From Diplonema japonicum (lineage: Eukaryota > Euglenozoa > Diplonemea > Diplonemida > Diplonemidae), in NCBI GenBank assembly GCA_964019335.1, contig OZ025665.1, positions 248,001 through 312,000 on the forward strand: a DNA stretch of 64,000 nt. The letters are read 5' to 3'. Position 1 is the first letter of the stretch, and each line of letters starts with the position of its first letter. Below the pieces are notes generated by a model that was given only the letters and a program-made list of their open reading frames with translations, made no database searches and was not told the origin of the DNA. Made by a program: the position numbers and the translations under genes. Shown here piece by piece: positions 50,572 through 60,918 of this stretch.

Positions 50572-51551
50572 CCAAAATACCAATGCAGGGCCGCCATGGA
50601 GAGCAACACCTGAGAAAAGGGAAAAGAAGGTGAAGGGAAACCATGGGGAAATAGGGAGGGCAAAGGACCAGGCTTCTGCAAGCAGGAGGAGCCCTGGTCC
50701 CCCACCAACCCGTGCTCTGCTTTGGGACAGCCGAAGAGGGCTGAATTACATTATTCCCTCAGTCAAGTGAGAGAAAAACGGGGGCCTACCTTCCAGCTGG
50801 ATGTCCTTCTTTGGCTGGAACCTCCGGCGGAAAGCCCCCCAGGGAGGTATTGCTCCTATTGAGCGAATCATTGGTGAGTGTGAAAAATAAAAAAGGGGAA
50901 ATGGGAAACAGTGAGAGGAAGGGGAAGGAAGGGAAAGGAAAGTGGGAAACACAACATTCCATTTAACACACACACACGGGGCGATCCCTAGCGCAGCACG
51001 GGGGCCGCGGGACCGGCGTCAAGAGAGACCGGAGGAGGGGGCGGCACGTTTGAAGGTGCAGTGACGTCTGTAGACGCCAGGGATGATGGCGAGGTGAACA
51101 GTCCGGAGCGTGACCAGGCGAGCAGGCCAGACTCAACAATGAGGTCGTAGATCTGGGTCACGCGTCTCGACAGGGAGAACGCTAGGGAGGGAGTACCAGC
51201 AGGAGTGTCGATCGCCCCCCTCCCGATCACAGGGCACCCACCGACAACATGCTCCCTGGACATCGGCGCTGCGTGGCAGGCTGGAGCACACCCTTGTGCT
51301 TCCTGTTCGGGCCAGCGGTCTGCGGGAAGCCGAAGAAAAGGGCCGAATGACCAATCCGCAGCCGCGAGATGACCGTTTCAGCTTGTCTGGGGAAGCCAAG
51401 GGGGAAGTGCGCGGACCGAAGCTCGGTTGCCACCGCGTAGTTGTGGGCGAGGGATGTTATGAGCTCTGCGGACCTTCGCACCACCCACCGTCGCACCAAG
51501 GCCCTCACTGATCGGTAGTCAAGGGAGGGTCTGTCCTGCTTCCGCTTCGTT
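50572..51551 (-). mobile_element. Element F: 5'-truncated family 1 copy
   Basis: 3' UTR as in A, C and G, and the ORF2 C-terminus (coding 50988-51551), cut at KRKQDRPSLDY. It differs from A/C/G by a small deletion in the finger region near 51283, which shifts the frame. It was next to tRNA-Ile before E arrived. Confidence 0.85.
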
Positions 51552-51779
51552 ATAAATAGTTGCCTCAGGGGCAGCAAGGGAGGACAAAGATGCAGAAAGG
51601 GAAACCTGGGGGTTTCTTCGCGCCGTTTGGTTGCCGTTTGCAGCCCAGGCCAGTATGTGGGTGGTCGTGGACCAGGCCCCCTGACGGCCTTACCTAAAAA
51701 AAATTCCCGGACGGAAAAATTCCCGGACGCCAAAAAAACTCGGACATTTTCCCGTCCGGGAGGGTACAGTATCCCATTC
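51552..51779. other. Spacer with CCCGGACG repeats
   Basis: No gene. At about 51706-51765 the motif TTCCCGGACG occurs twice, with a further CTCGGAC variant and an inverted CCCGTCCGGG, which can form a small hairpin. Confidence 0.5.
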
Positions 51780-51888
51780 CTTTCCCGACCGTTAGATACA
51801 GGGAGACCTTTGGTCCACCTGTTCTGTCCCCCTAGCCTTTGCTTCACACGTCAGGTGGTTCATTTATTATTAGTTATTATTATTGTTA
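51780..51888 (+). mobile_element. Element P: very short family 2 3' end
   Basis: GTTAGATACAGGGAGAC through GGTTCATTTATTATTA matches the last 100 bp of B and B'. A heavily 5'-truncated insertion oriented like G, ending in a TTA-rich tail. Confidence 0.85.
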
Positions 51889-51911
51889 AAAATCTCCCCG
51901 GAAAAATTTAG

Positions 51912-54827
51912 GGCAAGAAGAAAGACAAGCACAAGGAGAAGGCAAAGCCGGAAGGGAACGGGGCCAGCACGCAGCTGGCCCAGTCCAAGGCCAGGGAGGA
52001 GCGGCGGGTGGAGAGGATGCTCCGCAGCGCTGGAGCAGCCGGGGAGCTGGGGCAGCTCCTGACGCCGGAGCACCGGGAGAAGATGACGGGGGTGGTCACC
52101 GTAATTGACCTCCTCACGCCCGACGCCGCCGCCGCTACAGCCGGCCCAGCGACACCTGTCGCCTCCACCCCGACCGGCTCCGTCAAAAGGCCGGTTTCGC
52201 CTGACGCCAGCGTCGCCACCCCGACCTCCAGCAAAAAAGCTAGGAGGAAGGCCGCCAGAGCCGCGCGCGCTGACGCTGCCGCCGAAGCCGCACACATAGC
52301 TGACGCCACACACCCCCTCGAAGCCGCACGCACTGCGGCCGACGTCGAACTCGCGGGAATCGCTGCTGATTTGGAAGCTGCACGCGAGTCGGCCGACGTG
52401 GTAGCTGCAGAAATAGCAGCTAAGATGAAGGCTGCGCAGGAGGTGGCTGATGCTGCTGTTGTCAAAATGGCAGCCGAGACGGAAGCTGCTCGCGTGGCTG
52501 GTGTGGAGGCTGCTCGCAGAGCAGTCGAGGCTGAGGAGAAGGCTCTGCGCAAGCGGTCTACTGCACGACTTGCGGCAGAGGAGAAGGAGGCTGCGCGTGC
52601 TGCGGCCGAGATGAAAGCAGCCGAGGAGAAGAAGGCTACAGCCGCAGCCGCTGCAGCCGAGAAGAAGAAAGCCGCAGCCGCCGCCGCCGCCGAGAAGAAG
52701 GCCGACGCCGAGAAGAAAGCAGCAGCCGCCGCCGCCGCCGAGGAGAAGGCCGCCGCCGAGGAGAAGGCCGCCGCCGAGGAGAAGGCCGCCGCCGAGAAGA
52801 AAGCCGCAGCCGCCGCCGCCGCCGCCGAGAAGAAGGCCGCAGCCGACGCCGCCAGGAAGAAAGCTGCAGCCGCCGCCGCCGCCGCCGCCGAGAAGGAGAC
52901 CGCAGCCGCAGCCGCCGCCGCCGAGGAGAAGAAGAAGGTCGCAGCCACCGCCGCCGCCGAAAAGGAAGCCGCCGCAGCCGCTGCCAAAAAGGAGGAAGCT
53001 TTGAGGTTGGCGGCCGCCAAGAAGGCAGATGCCCAGAAGGTCGAGGACGAAGCAGTCGCGAACGCTTCCGCCAACGCGTCAACAGACCAAGGCACGCTCC
53101 TCCTCAGCTCAGACTCTGACACCAGCTCTGGCCCTGAGGAGATGGAGGACGACCCTGCCCCTGCCCCTTCCACAACCCCGCAATGGGACCTGGTGCCAGA
53201 CACATGGGACGCCCCGATCTACACCAACGTGTCCCCCCCGACGGAAACATCCCGCGCTGTCATTGCGCTCGACGATCCCTCCGAAATGGGGGTCGTGTGC
53301 TCCGCGTTACCTACGGCATCCATCACCTTTGTCCTTATGACAGAGGTCCCCGGTGTCACCACCCCCAGCGAGATTGTCATGGTCTCTGGGTCGCGCGCAG
53401 TGAACAGGAGGGTCCACGTCTCCACGTTCGGGCTGGACCCCCCCACCTACACCCCGCCTTCCACCTTCAACAGCGGATCGGAGGTCGTCTACGTCTGTGT
53501 CAGTGCAGACAGCCTGAAGGAGGCGAAGGCCAGGGTCCTGGAGCTCGCCAAGGCTCAGGGCGCGGTGGTGGAGGATCGTGCGGTCTTCCGCCCAAGGAAG
53601 TTCGGTGAGGAGGAACCGCGGGCGAGGCACTGGACCCACGAGGTGGGACTGCGCCTGCAAGCAGCACACGTCCACGCCGTCCTGCGCCGGTCCGGGGACG
53701 GGTGCATAATGCGGACGACGGAGAGACGCGGGGGGTACGCTTATGTACCTATCGTGGCGGAAGGGAGGGCGGATGCCTTTCGGATTGCGGGGACGCTGGG
53801 TGGGTTGTCTCTCGGGGTGGCGCACCGTAAGGGATGGACTGTGCGGTGCCTACCGGAGACGGAACAGCGGCTCCGGAAGGCCCTCGCAAAACAGCGCACG
53901 AAGCGCAAGTTTTTGCTCACCGGGGCCCCGCCGTCCATCACCAGGGCGGCCTTCGACGAAGTGATGGACCACATCGGTTGGAAACCATCCTCCGTCCTGC
54001 GACGCACGCAGACGATGTTCCAGGGCACGAGGCAACTCGTGTTCTTCATCGTCGTCGACAGCCCGCCCCCGAAGTCCAGGACGTGGCTCCTTGGGGGGCG
54101 CCTTGTCTGCCTCCGTGATGCGGACGACCACCCGACCGTCAAGCCGCCCCCTCTCATCAACAGGACGACACCTGCATCTGCACCTGCGCTTGCAACGTCC
54201 TCGACCCCGGCACCCACATCTTCTCATGTACCTGCACCTGCGCCTACACCTGTACCTGACCCGGCACCTGTATCGGCGTCGACACCCTCGGGGACTGGCC
54301 CTGCGGTGAAAGCAACTGGGCTTCCTCCCACCAGCCCGTGGGCGTCCATACCGAGCTCGGTGGCTCCCCCCCAGCTCGACACTGTGACGTCCCCTACACC
54401 GCCCCGCAACGTGTCTGCGGGAAACAAGGAGGGGGTCCCTTCCGGGTCGCCTGAGGTCGCCGCTCTCACTGAGCTCGTCGCCACGCTGAAGGAGTCGATC
54501 GTCGGGCTGCAGAGGACGATCGACTCTCAGCAGGAGATGATCTCCGATCTGCGGACGACGCTCCGCCTCCTCCTGCCGCAGGCGGCCACGCTGACGACGG
54601 GAACGGCAGTGCCGCGGGACCCTACACCGGGGGCGACGACGACACACGACAGTGTCTGGAAAGGGAAGGGGAAGGGGAAGAAGGGGGCTCCTCCTCTCGC
54701 TACGACCTCTGAGGCTGCGGTGACGAACCTGGGTACGAGGGGGCGGGCCAGGTCGTTCGCGGAGACCAAAGATCTCTTCACCAATGGGGTCAAGGGGCGC
54801 TCTGCCTCCATGGGTCCATCCAATTGA
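51912..54827 (+). CDS. Element G ORF1: Ala/Glu/Lys coiled-coil plus conserved ORF1 domain
   Basis: The frame is open from the 5' truncation; the first ATG is 52017. A lysine-rich start and a valine/alanine segment are followed, at residues about 180-340, by a long coiled coil made of (A)nEKKAAAEEKAA-like units with GCC-rich codons. From about residue 390 the domain shared by all family 1 ORF1s begins with LVPDTWDAPIYTN. It continues through HEVGLRLQAAHVHAVLRRSG, GVAHRKGWTVRCLPETEQR and VMDHIGWKPSSVLRR to QLVFFIVVDSPPP. A proline/alanine-rich linker, a short coiled coil (LKESIVGLQRTIDSQQEM) and a basic tail follow. No CCHC knuckle is visible. It likely binds element RNA; an RRM-like fold for two parts of the shared domain is my inference. 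Confidence 0.8.
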   Translation, partial: GKKKDKHKEKAKPEGNGASTQLAQSKAREERRVERMLRSAGAAGELGQLLTPEHREKMTGVVTVIDLLTPDAAAATAGPATPVASTPTGSVKRPVSPDASVATPTSSKKARRKAARAARADAAAEAAHIADATHPLEAARTAADVELAGIAADLEAARESADVVAAEIAAKMKAAQEVADAAVVKMAAETEAARVAGVEAARRAVEAEEKALRKRSTARLAAEEKEAARAAAEMKAAEEKKATAAAAAAEKKKAAAAAAAEKKADAEKKAAAAAAAEEKAAAEEKAAAEEKAAAEKKAAAAAAAAEKKAAADAARKKAAAAAAAAAEKETAAAAAAAEEKKKVAATAAAEKEAAAAAAKKEEALRLAAAKKADAQKVEDEAVANASANASTDQGTLLLSSDSDTSSGPEEMEDDPAPAPSTTPQWDLVPDTWDAPIYTNVSPPTETSRAVIALDDPSEMGVVCSALPTASITFVLMTEVPGVTTPSEIVMVSGSRAVNRRVHVSTFGLDPPTYTPPSTFNSGSEVVYVCVSADSLKEAKARVLELAKAQGAVVEDRAVFRPRKFGEEEPRARHWTHEVGLRLQAAHVHAVLRRSGDGCIMRTTERRGGYAYVPIVAEGRADAFRIAGTLGGLSLGVAHRKGWTVRCLPETEQRLRKALAKQRTKRKFLLTGAPPSITRAAFDEVMDHIGWKPSSVLRRTQTMFQGTRQLVFFIVVDSPPPKSRTWLLGGRLVCLRDADDHPTVKPPPLINRTTPASAPALATSSTPAPTSSHVPAPAPTPVPDPAPVSASTPSGTGPAVKATGLPPTSPWASIPSSVAPPQLDTVTSPTPPRNVSAGNKEGVPSGSPEVAALTELVATLKESIVGLQRTIDSQQEMISDLRTTLRLLLPQAATLTTGTAVPRDPTPGATTTHDSVWKGKGKGKKGAPPLATTSEAAVTNLGTRGRARSFAETKDLFTNGVKGRSASMGPSN

Positions 54828-54968
54828 AGGGGCCCCGCAGAACAGGGGGAGCAGCAGATCTACGACCATGCTCCCTCTCCTAGTCTCCCTCGCATCCTCC
54901 CCAGGAGACTCCTACCTCTCTGTTTCTTCACCGACTTTTCTGCACTGATCCCCACCCTACTCGGGAGG

Positions 54969-57900
54969 ATGTCCGTCAGGGACCTGCTGGGGCTGCTTGG
55001 GCTGGTCGAAACAAACCCTGGCCCACCCAAGAAGCTGCCGCCCCCGTCGCCTAAGGGTCTCAAGGTTGTCTCGTGGAACTGCAACGGCCTCGTTGCGAAA
55101 TGGACCGTCGTATCTCGCCATGCTGACTTCTTGTCGCTGGACATCATCATGATACAGGAGACGCACCTGAGGGAAGGGCACGACACGCCACACCTGCCTG
55201 GGTACAGGTCATACAGGAGGGATCGGTTGACACCGGTGACTGACGGCACTGCGACGAGGGGTGGTGGTATTGTCACGTATGTCCGCGACGATCTTGCCTC
55301 GGAGGAGGTTCCGCACGTACTCCCGGCTGGGGACTGTGTCACTGAGAGACTGGATGTGAGGATCTCCTGCGAGAAGCGTGAGCCGATCACTCTCTCCAAC
55401 GTTTACCTTACACCGGTAAGCGCGAGCAGAGGCACGAGGGACCCTGAGTACCTGCGGCCTGGCAGCCTTCCCATGGGGAAGAACACAGTCATAGCGGGTG
55501 ACTTCAATGCTCACCACAGCTCCTGGGACGCCACGGTGACGACGCCGAACGAGAGGGGGAACGTGGTCAGGGACTGGCTGGACACCCACGGGTACTCCGT
55601 CTACAACGACCGCAACGAACCGACGAGGGACTCGTCACGACACGTTCTGGACCTGGTTGTGGGGCGCTGCGCGAAGCTTGAGCCGAAGACGCTGGGCACG
55701 TGGGGCTCCGATCATAGTCCCGTATCCTTTCACCTGCCTCTTGAGGACGTCTACCGTTCGGAGCGCCCCTTCCCCACCTGGAATTTCAAAAAAGCCAGAT
55801 GGGATGACTACACTGCTGCTGTTGCCCGCCTGCTTGCTGGTGTTGACACGGCGGCTCCGATTGACTCTGTCACGAAGGGGTTTACACAAGCCCTTTTGAC
55901 TGCGGCGAACGACCACATTCCCCTCTGTGGGATGCGACGTGGCCCGACCCCCTGGTGGACTGCTGAGCTCGAGGATGCCTTCGAAGAGCGGAACACCCTG
56001 CGTGAACTCCTGCTTCAAGAGGCGGACGTGGTGGAGGAGTACAGGGCGAAGGTGAAAGAAGTCAACCGACTTCTTGACGAGACGAAGCGTGAGGCATGGG
56101 GAAGGATGGCGGCCGACCTCAGCCGGAGCAAGGACCTCGGGGCTGCGTTCAGAGCGGTGAAGAAGCTGGACGGCAGGCACCGAAAGACACACCTTCCTGT
56201 ACTCGAGGGAAGATTTGTGTCGGACAAGGCGAAGGCCGACCGGCTGGGGGCGCACTTCGCTAAGCTCTACGGCAGGCGTGGTGACGGGAACTCGAAGGAC
56301 GCCGCTCCTTCTGCAAGCAGACTCGGGTGTCAAGCGTTCACCGTGGACGACCTCACCCGCGGCCTGAGAAGGATGAAGACGCGCAGCGCGGCCGGGGAAG
56401 ACGGAATCTTCTCGGAGATGCTCCTACACCTGAACTCGGACTCCCTCGGTGTTCTCCTTCTACTCCTCAATCGCTCCTGGCTGATGGGTGTCGTCCCCGG
56501 CGCCTGGAAGAAAGGAGTGATCGTCCCGGTACCGAAACCTGGAAAAGATGCGACTCTCTTGGCTTCCTACCGGCCGATCTGCCTGACCAGCTGCCTCTGC
56601 AAGCTGCTGGAGAGGATGATCGAGGAGAGGCTCACGTTTCTTCTTGACGCGGACGGGACGGGAGTCGAGGGACTCCACGACAGCCAGGCTGGTTTCAGAC
56701 GCGGCCGCTCCACGGAGGAGCAGGTGGCAACCCTCACTGAGTGCATGTCGAGGAACAAAGACGATCGACGTCTCTCGGCCGCTCTGCTGTTCGACTTCTC
56801 TTCTGCCTTCGACCTGGTGCCCCATGGTGCCCTGCTGGACAAGATGCGAGGGAAGGGTCTCCCCGAACCCTTCGTGGAGTGGACGCGGTCCTTTCTATGC
56901 GGCCGTACTGCTGCGGTCACGATTGGACGGTCGAGGGGGTCGACGACGAAGGTGCGACGGGGTGTCCCCCAGGGCTCTGTCTTGGGTCCCATCCTGTACA
57001 CCATCTACGTCGACGAACTCGCCAGGAGACTGGAGGGACTGGCGGACGTCTCGGTGCTCTACGCCGACGACGTGGCGGTTGTGATCTCCTCTGGACAAGG
57101 GGACGTGGCTGGGCTGGAGCGGAAGGCGCAGGCAGTGGTGGATGCGGTTGAGGACTGGTGCAGGGAGCGTGACATGCTGCTGAGCACGTCCAAGACGCAG
57201 GCAGTCTGCGTCCCCCCCCAGAAACGTCTCGGGGTCTACTTCACTTCGTCACGAGTCCCCCTTCAGCCAGGTGCCTTCCAGAACCCACTCTTCGGCCTGG
57301 GGGTGAACGCCGATGGCACGATCTCCGGGGACCAGGAGCTGGCGGGCCTTCAGGTTGTGGAGGCGGGTGGTGTGCGGATCCGCTGCGTGCGGGACATGCA
57401 TGCAGCCGTGCGACGGCCCGACGTGGACTACGTTGCGGCCCGTCCCCTGCCTCTGTCTGAACACGCGAGGTACCTTGGGGTTACGGTGGACTCTGGGCTC
57501 ACGTTCGGTGAACACGCACAGGACATCCTACGGCGGGCCAGCAAAAGGCTGAGGGTGCTGAAGCTCTTGTCCGGCACGTCCTGGGGCAGCAAGAGGGACA
57601 CTCTGCGGTCTCTCTACGTTACGTACATCCTCCCGCTGCTGCGCTACTGCATGGGGGTCTACTACAGCAGGCTCGATGATGTCGGGAGGAAGGACCTGGC
57701 TGGGCTTCACCAGGAGGCGGCGGTGCTGATCACGGGCTGCTGGAGTGGCTCCGGAGGGTACAAGCTCCTAGCTGAGGCAGGACTGCTTCCCCTCGAAAGA
57801 ATGGCTGAGGGTGCTGCGGCGACGATGACGGCGAAGGCCTTCTGCTGGCAGTCTTCCCCGGTTCACAGGGAGACGGTCAAGCTGAAGCAGGCGAACAGGC

Positions 57901-59116
57901 TGGGGTGTGGGTGGCTGCGCTCTGGCTACCAAGCACTGCGTCGATGCGGGTTGGAACCAAAGGTGCACTTCGAGTACCTGTCGGCTACGCCCCTGGCGGC
58001 CCCGTGGCAGACAGGCATGGTCGACTTCAGGACTGACCTCCCCGGCGGGGTCACGCGATCGTCGCCAGACGCGGACAGGCGGAAGGCGGCCGAGGCTGCT
58101 CTTGCGGCTCTCCCCCCGGGCATCCATGCCTACACGGATGGCTCGGTTGTACAGGTCGGACAGAAGGCGAAAGGTGGCTCTGGGGTTTATCTGCAGCTGC
58201 CTCCCCCCCTGACCCCTGTGTCTGTGTGCCATGGCGTCAACGACTTCTGTTCATCTTTTCGGGCAGAGGGCATGGCTGTGAAAACGGCGCTGGATATGGT
58301 GGCTACCCTCCGAAAAACACACCCTTCGCTGGCGAAGTCCCCGCTGTCGATCTGCACCGACTCCCTCTCCCTCGTCGAGCAGCTGCGAGCTGGCCCAACG
58401 CGACAGAGGGAGAAGCTCGACCACCAGACGTGGGCCGGCTGGTGTCCGCGGCGCGCACGCAGGGGACACCGGTGGTCCTCCAGTTTGTGCCCTCCCACTG
58501 TGGGGTGGACGGGAACGAGAAGGCTGACGCTCTGGCCGGGGAGGGAACGAAGCGGAAGCAGGACAGGCCCTCCCTTGACTACCGATCAGTGAGGGCCCTG
58601 GTGCGACGGTGGGTGGTGCGGAGGTCCGCGGAGCTCATAACATCCCTCGCCCACAACTACGCGGTGGCGACCGAGCTTCGGTCTGCGCACTTCCCCCTTG
58701 GCTTCCCCAGACAAGCTGAAACGGTCATCTCGCGGCTGCGGATTGGTCACTCGGCTCTCTTCTTCGGCTTCCTGCAGACTGCTGGCCCGAACAGGAAGCA
58801 CAAGGGTGTGCTCCGGTGCCCAGCCTGCCACGCAGCACCGATGTCCAGGGAGCATGTTGTCGGTGGGTGCCCTGTGATCGGGAGGGGGGCGATCGACACT
58901 CCTGCTGGTACTCCCTCCCTAGCGTTCTCCCTGTCGAGACGCGTGACCCAGATCTACGACCTCATTGTTGAGTCTGGCCTGCTCGCCTGGTCACGCTCCG
59001 GACTGTTCACCTCGCCATCATCCCTGGCGTCTACAGACGTCACTGCACCTTCAAACGTGCCGCCTCCTCCTCCGGTCTCTCTTGACGCCGGTCCCGCGGC
59101 CCCCGTGCTGCGCTAA
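54969..59116 (+). CDS. Element G ORF2: endonuclease - RT - RNase H, with one frameshift
   Basis: ATG at 54969. Residues 12-19 are LVETNPGP, a degenerate 2A-like motif. Endonuclease: VVSWNCNGL, MIQETHL, IAGDFNAHHSSWD, GSDHSPVSF. RT: PVPKPGKD, FRRGRSTEEQ, DFSSAFDLVPH, GVPQGSVLGP, YADD near 697. RNase H: AYTDGSVVQ near 1055, FRAEG, CTDSLSL. At about 58430 a 1-nt deletion shifts the frame (stop at 58592). The true continuation, LVSAARTQGTP then QFVPSHCGVDGNEKAD, finger CPACHAAPMSREHVVGGC and the end, lies in the next frame to 59116. As it stands the protein lacks the last RNase H Asp and the finger unless the ribosome shifts. Confidence 0.9.
54996..55025 (+). other. 2A-like motif in element G ORF2
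   Basis: GLLGLVETNPGP; the usual D of D(V/I)ExNPGP is replaced by L, so skipping may be weak. Conserved in element H. Confidence 0.7.
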
Positions 59117-59570
59117 GGGATCGCCCCGTGTGTGTGTGTTAAATGGAATGTTGTGTTTCCCACTTTCCTTTCCCTTCCTTCTCCTTCCTCTCACTGTTTC
59201 CCATTTCCCCTTTTATTTCACACTCACCAATGATTCGCTCAATAGGAGCAATACCTCCCTGGGGGGCTTTCCGCCGGAGGTTCCAGCCAAAGAAGGACAT
59301 CCAGCTGGAAGGTAGGCCCCCGTTTTTCTCTCACTTGACTGAGGGAATAATGTAATTCAGCCCTCTTCGGCTGTCCCAAAGCAGAGCACGGGTTGGTGGG
59401 GGACCAGGGCTCCTCCTGCTTGCAGAAGCCTGGTCCTTTGCCCTCCCTATTTCCCCATGGTTTCCCTTCACCTTCTTTTCCATTTTCTCAGGTGTTGCTC
59501 TCCATGGCGGCCCTGCATTGGTATTTTGAAAAAAAAAAAAAAAAAAAAAATAAAAAAAATAAAATAAGGG

Positions 59571-60911
59571 GGTTGGGGTACACATAAAAAAAAGAACAAC
59601 AACATGGTGTGAAGTATCCTGCGCTGTCCTCCTCGTGGTGGCCCCTGGGATCGCAGGCCAGGGAGGGCTGTGGTGCGAAAGCGCGAAGGCGTGTCGGGGA
59701 GGGTGCCGGAACGAAGACGGTCTGTTTGGCACAAGCCGCTATCGGGGCACCGGTAGCGGGGGTGTAAGACCACTCAGACTCGGTCTGAGCAAAAGGCATT
59801 CTCTCCCATCGCGCGGCGTGTGCGTGGTTGCGTGCGGCGGCGACACCCACCGTTCCTGTTCATTCCACCAGCGTCGAGAGGCTGAGACCGACCTCGCGCA
59901 CAGTGGAGGCCACAGGTTGTTCCCGGCGCCCTTGTAGCGTTGTCAGTCCTGCCCCAACTGAAAGGCCAGTCAGGACACAGGCTAACTGGGTACAGGTACT
60001 CGGACAACGGTGGGGTGAACAGGAGCGGTGGGTTGTGGCTGGTGTCGCTGGTGAGTGGCGTACGGTTTGTTTGTGCTGGTTCCGCTGTGTTGTGGTGTGA
60101 TGCGTGCGGCGGCGTCGCCCAGTGTTCCAGCGTACCCCATCCGAGAGTCGTGAGGCTGAGACCGGTCTCGCGCGAAGTGGAGGCCACAGTGTTGATCCCG
60201 GCGCCCTTCAGGCAATGACCGCCCTGTCGCAACTGGAAGGCCAGACAGATCGGTAGCCGAACTGGGTACAGACAAACGGATCGACGGTGGGGTGCACGGG
60301 GACACTGGAAGAGAACTGGTTGCGGTGGAGGTGCTCTAGTCTGTCTGTGTGGCGTGTGCTGCTGGGAGCGAGGCGTGCTGTGCCGGGCCGGCAAGAAGTA
60401 GAAGTAGATTTAAACTTTTTTAGTAATAGTACTCTCATCCCCCATGTCTTCCCTTTTTATTTTGCCCTGTCGTGCACCCCAACTTCTTTCTTCCTCTCTG
60501 GTTATGTTTTCTTTACAATTTTATTTTCCAAAGGCTCCACAGCCCAACAAAACCGGCTGAAGGGGATGCCTCCGTGCCGGTGTGCCTACGAGCACTGACG
60601 AGGTACCCCACCCCTTGAAATCCCGGAGGTTCGGCCAAAGGGTGCTGTTGTGCAATGCGGGCTGGTGAGATGCCGAGGGACGTTGAAGGTGGGCACAGTT
60701 GCGAACGCTGGGAGCCCCCGGGCCTGCCCACCTCCCGCCTCGGTACGTATGGATAGTTGTGGGAGGGTTTTCTTTTACAAAAAATTTTGTCAACCCCTCT
60801 TGTTCCCCCTTTCACTTGCAGGAGGCCCTTCAGGCCTCCTGCGCCTATCCCTCCCCCCCAGCCTTTAGCTTCGCACGACAGTGGTACATTTATTATTATT
60901 ATTAAAAAAAA
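59571..60911 (+). mobile_element. Element Q: tandem-repeat body joined to a family 2 3' end, upstream of tRNA-Leu
   Basis: From about 60440 the sequence matches the 3' UTR of B (CCCTGTCGTGCACCCCAACTTCT, GGCTCC..AGCCCAACAA) and ends in (TTA)n plus A at 60911. tRNA-Leu begins 7 bp later in the same orientation. The left 870 bp contain a roughly 275-bp tandem repeat and no ORF2. Whether both parts form one element is inferred from their contiguity. Confidence 0.65.
59830..60340 (+). repeat. About 275-bp imperfect tandem repeat, two units
   Basis: GCGTGCGGCGGCG starts at 59830 and 60102; GCTGAGACCG at 59881 and 60155; GGTGGGGTG at 60009 and 60286. Each unit also shares GTGGAGGCCACAG, CCCGGCGCCCTT and AACTGGGTACAG. 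The units may be 5' promoter monomers of a retrotransposon. Confidence 0.8.
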
Positions 60912-60918
60912 ATTTAAG

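Larger units (their letters stand above)
51911..59570 (+). mobile_element. Element G: long family 1 non-LTR retrotransposon
   Basis: The longest family 1 copy: ORF1 (N-terminus cut), a 141-nt spacer, ORF2, a 3' UTR and a poly(A) tail from 59529. The 5' end starts in frame within ORF1 immediately after TAG at 51910. AAAAATTTA just before it recurs upstream of tRNA-Leu (60907-60916), possibly a TSD shared across the array. Confidence 0.9.

Noticed and set aside
52640-52980. Trinucleotide-repeat or CRISPR-like array in the GCC/GAG-rich stretch
   Set aside because: The units are in frame with ORF1, irregular in length, and encode the coiled coil; there are no spacers.
51908-53203. Minus-strand 431-codon Ala/Ser-rich ORF opposite the ORF1 of G
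   Set aside because: An antisense shadow of GCC/GAG-rich repeats; low complexity, no domain.
53850-54869. Minus-strand 339-codon Arg-rich ORF opposite the ORF1 of G
   Set aside because: Arginine-rich antisense reading of GC-rich DNA; the plus-strand frame is conserved in H and K and is the real one.
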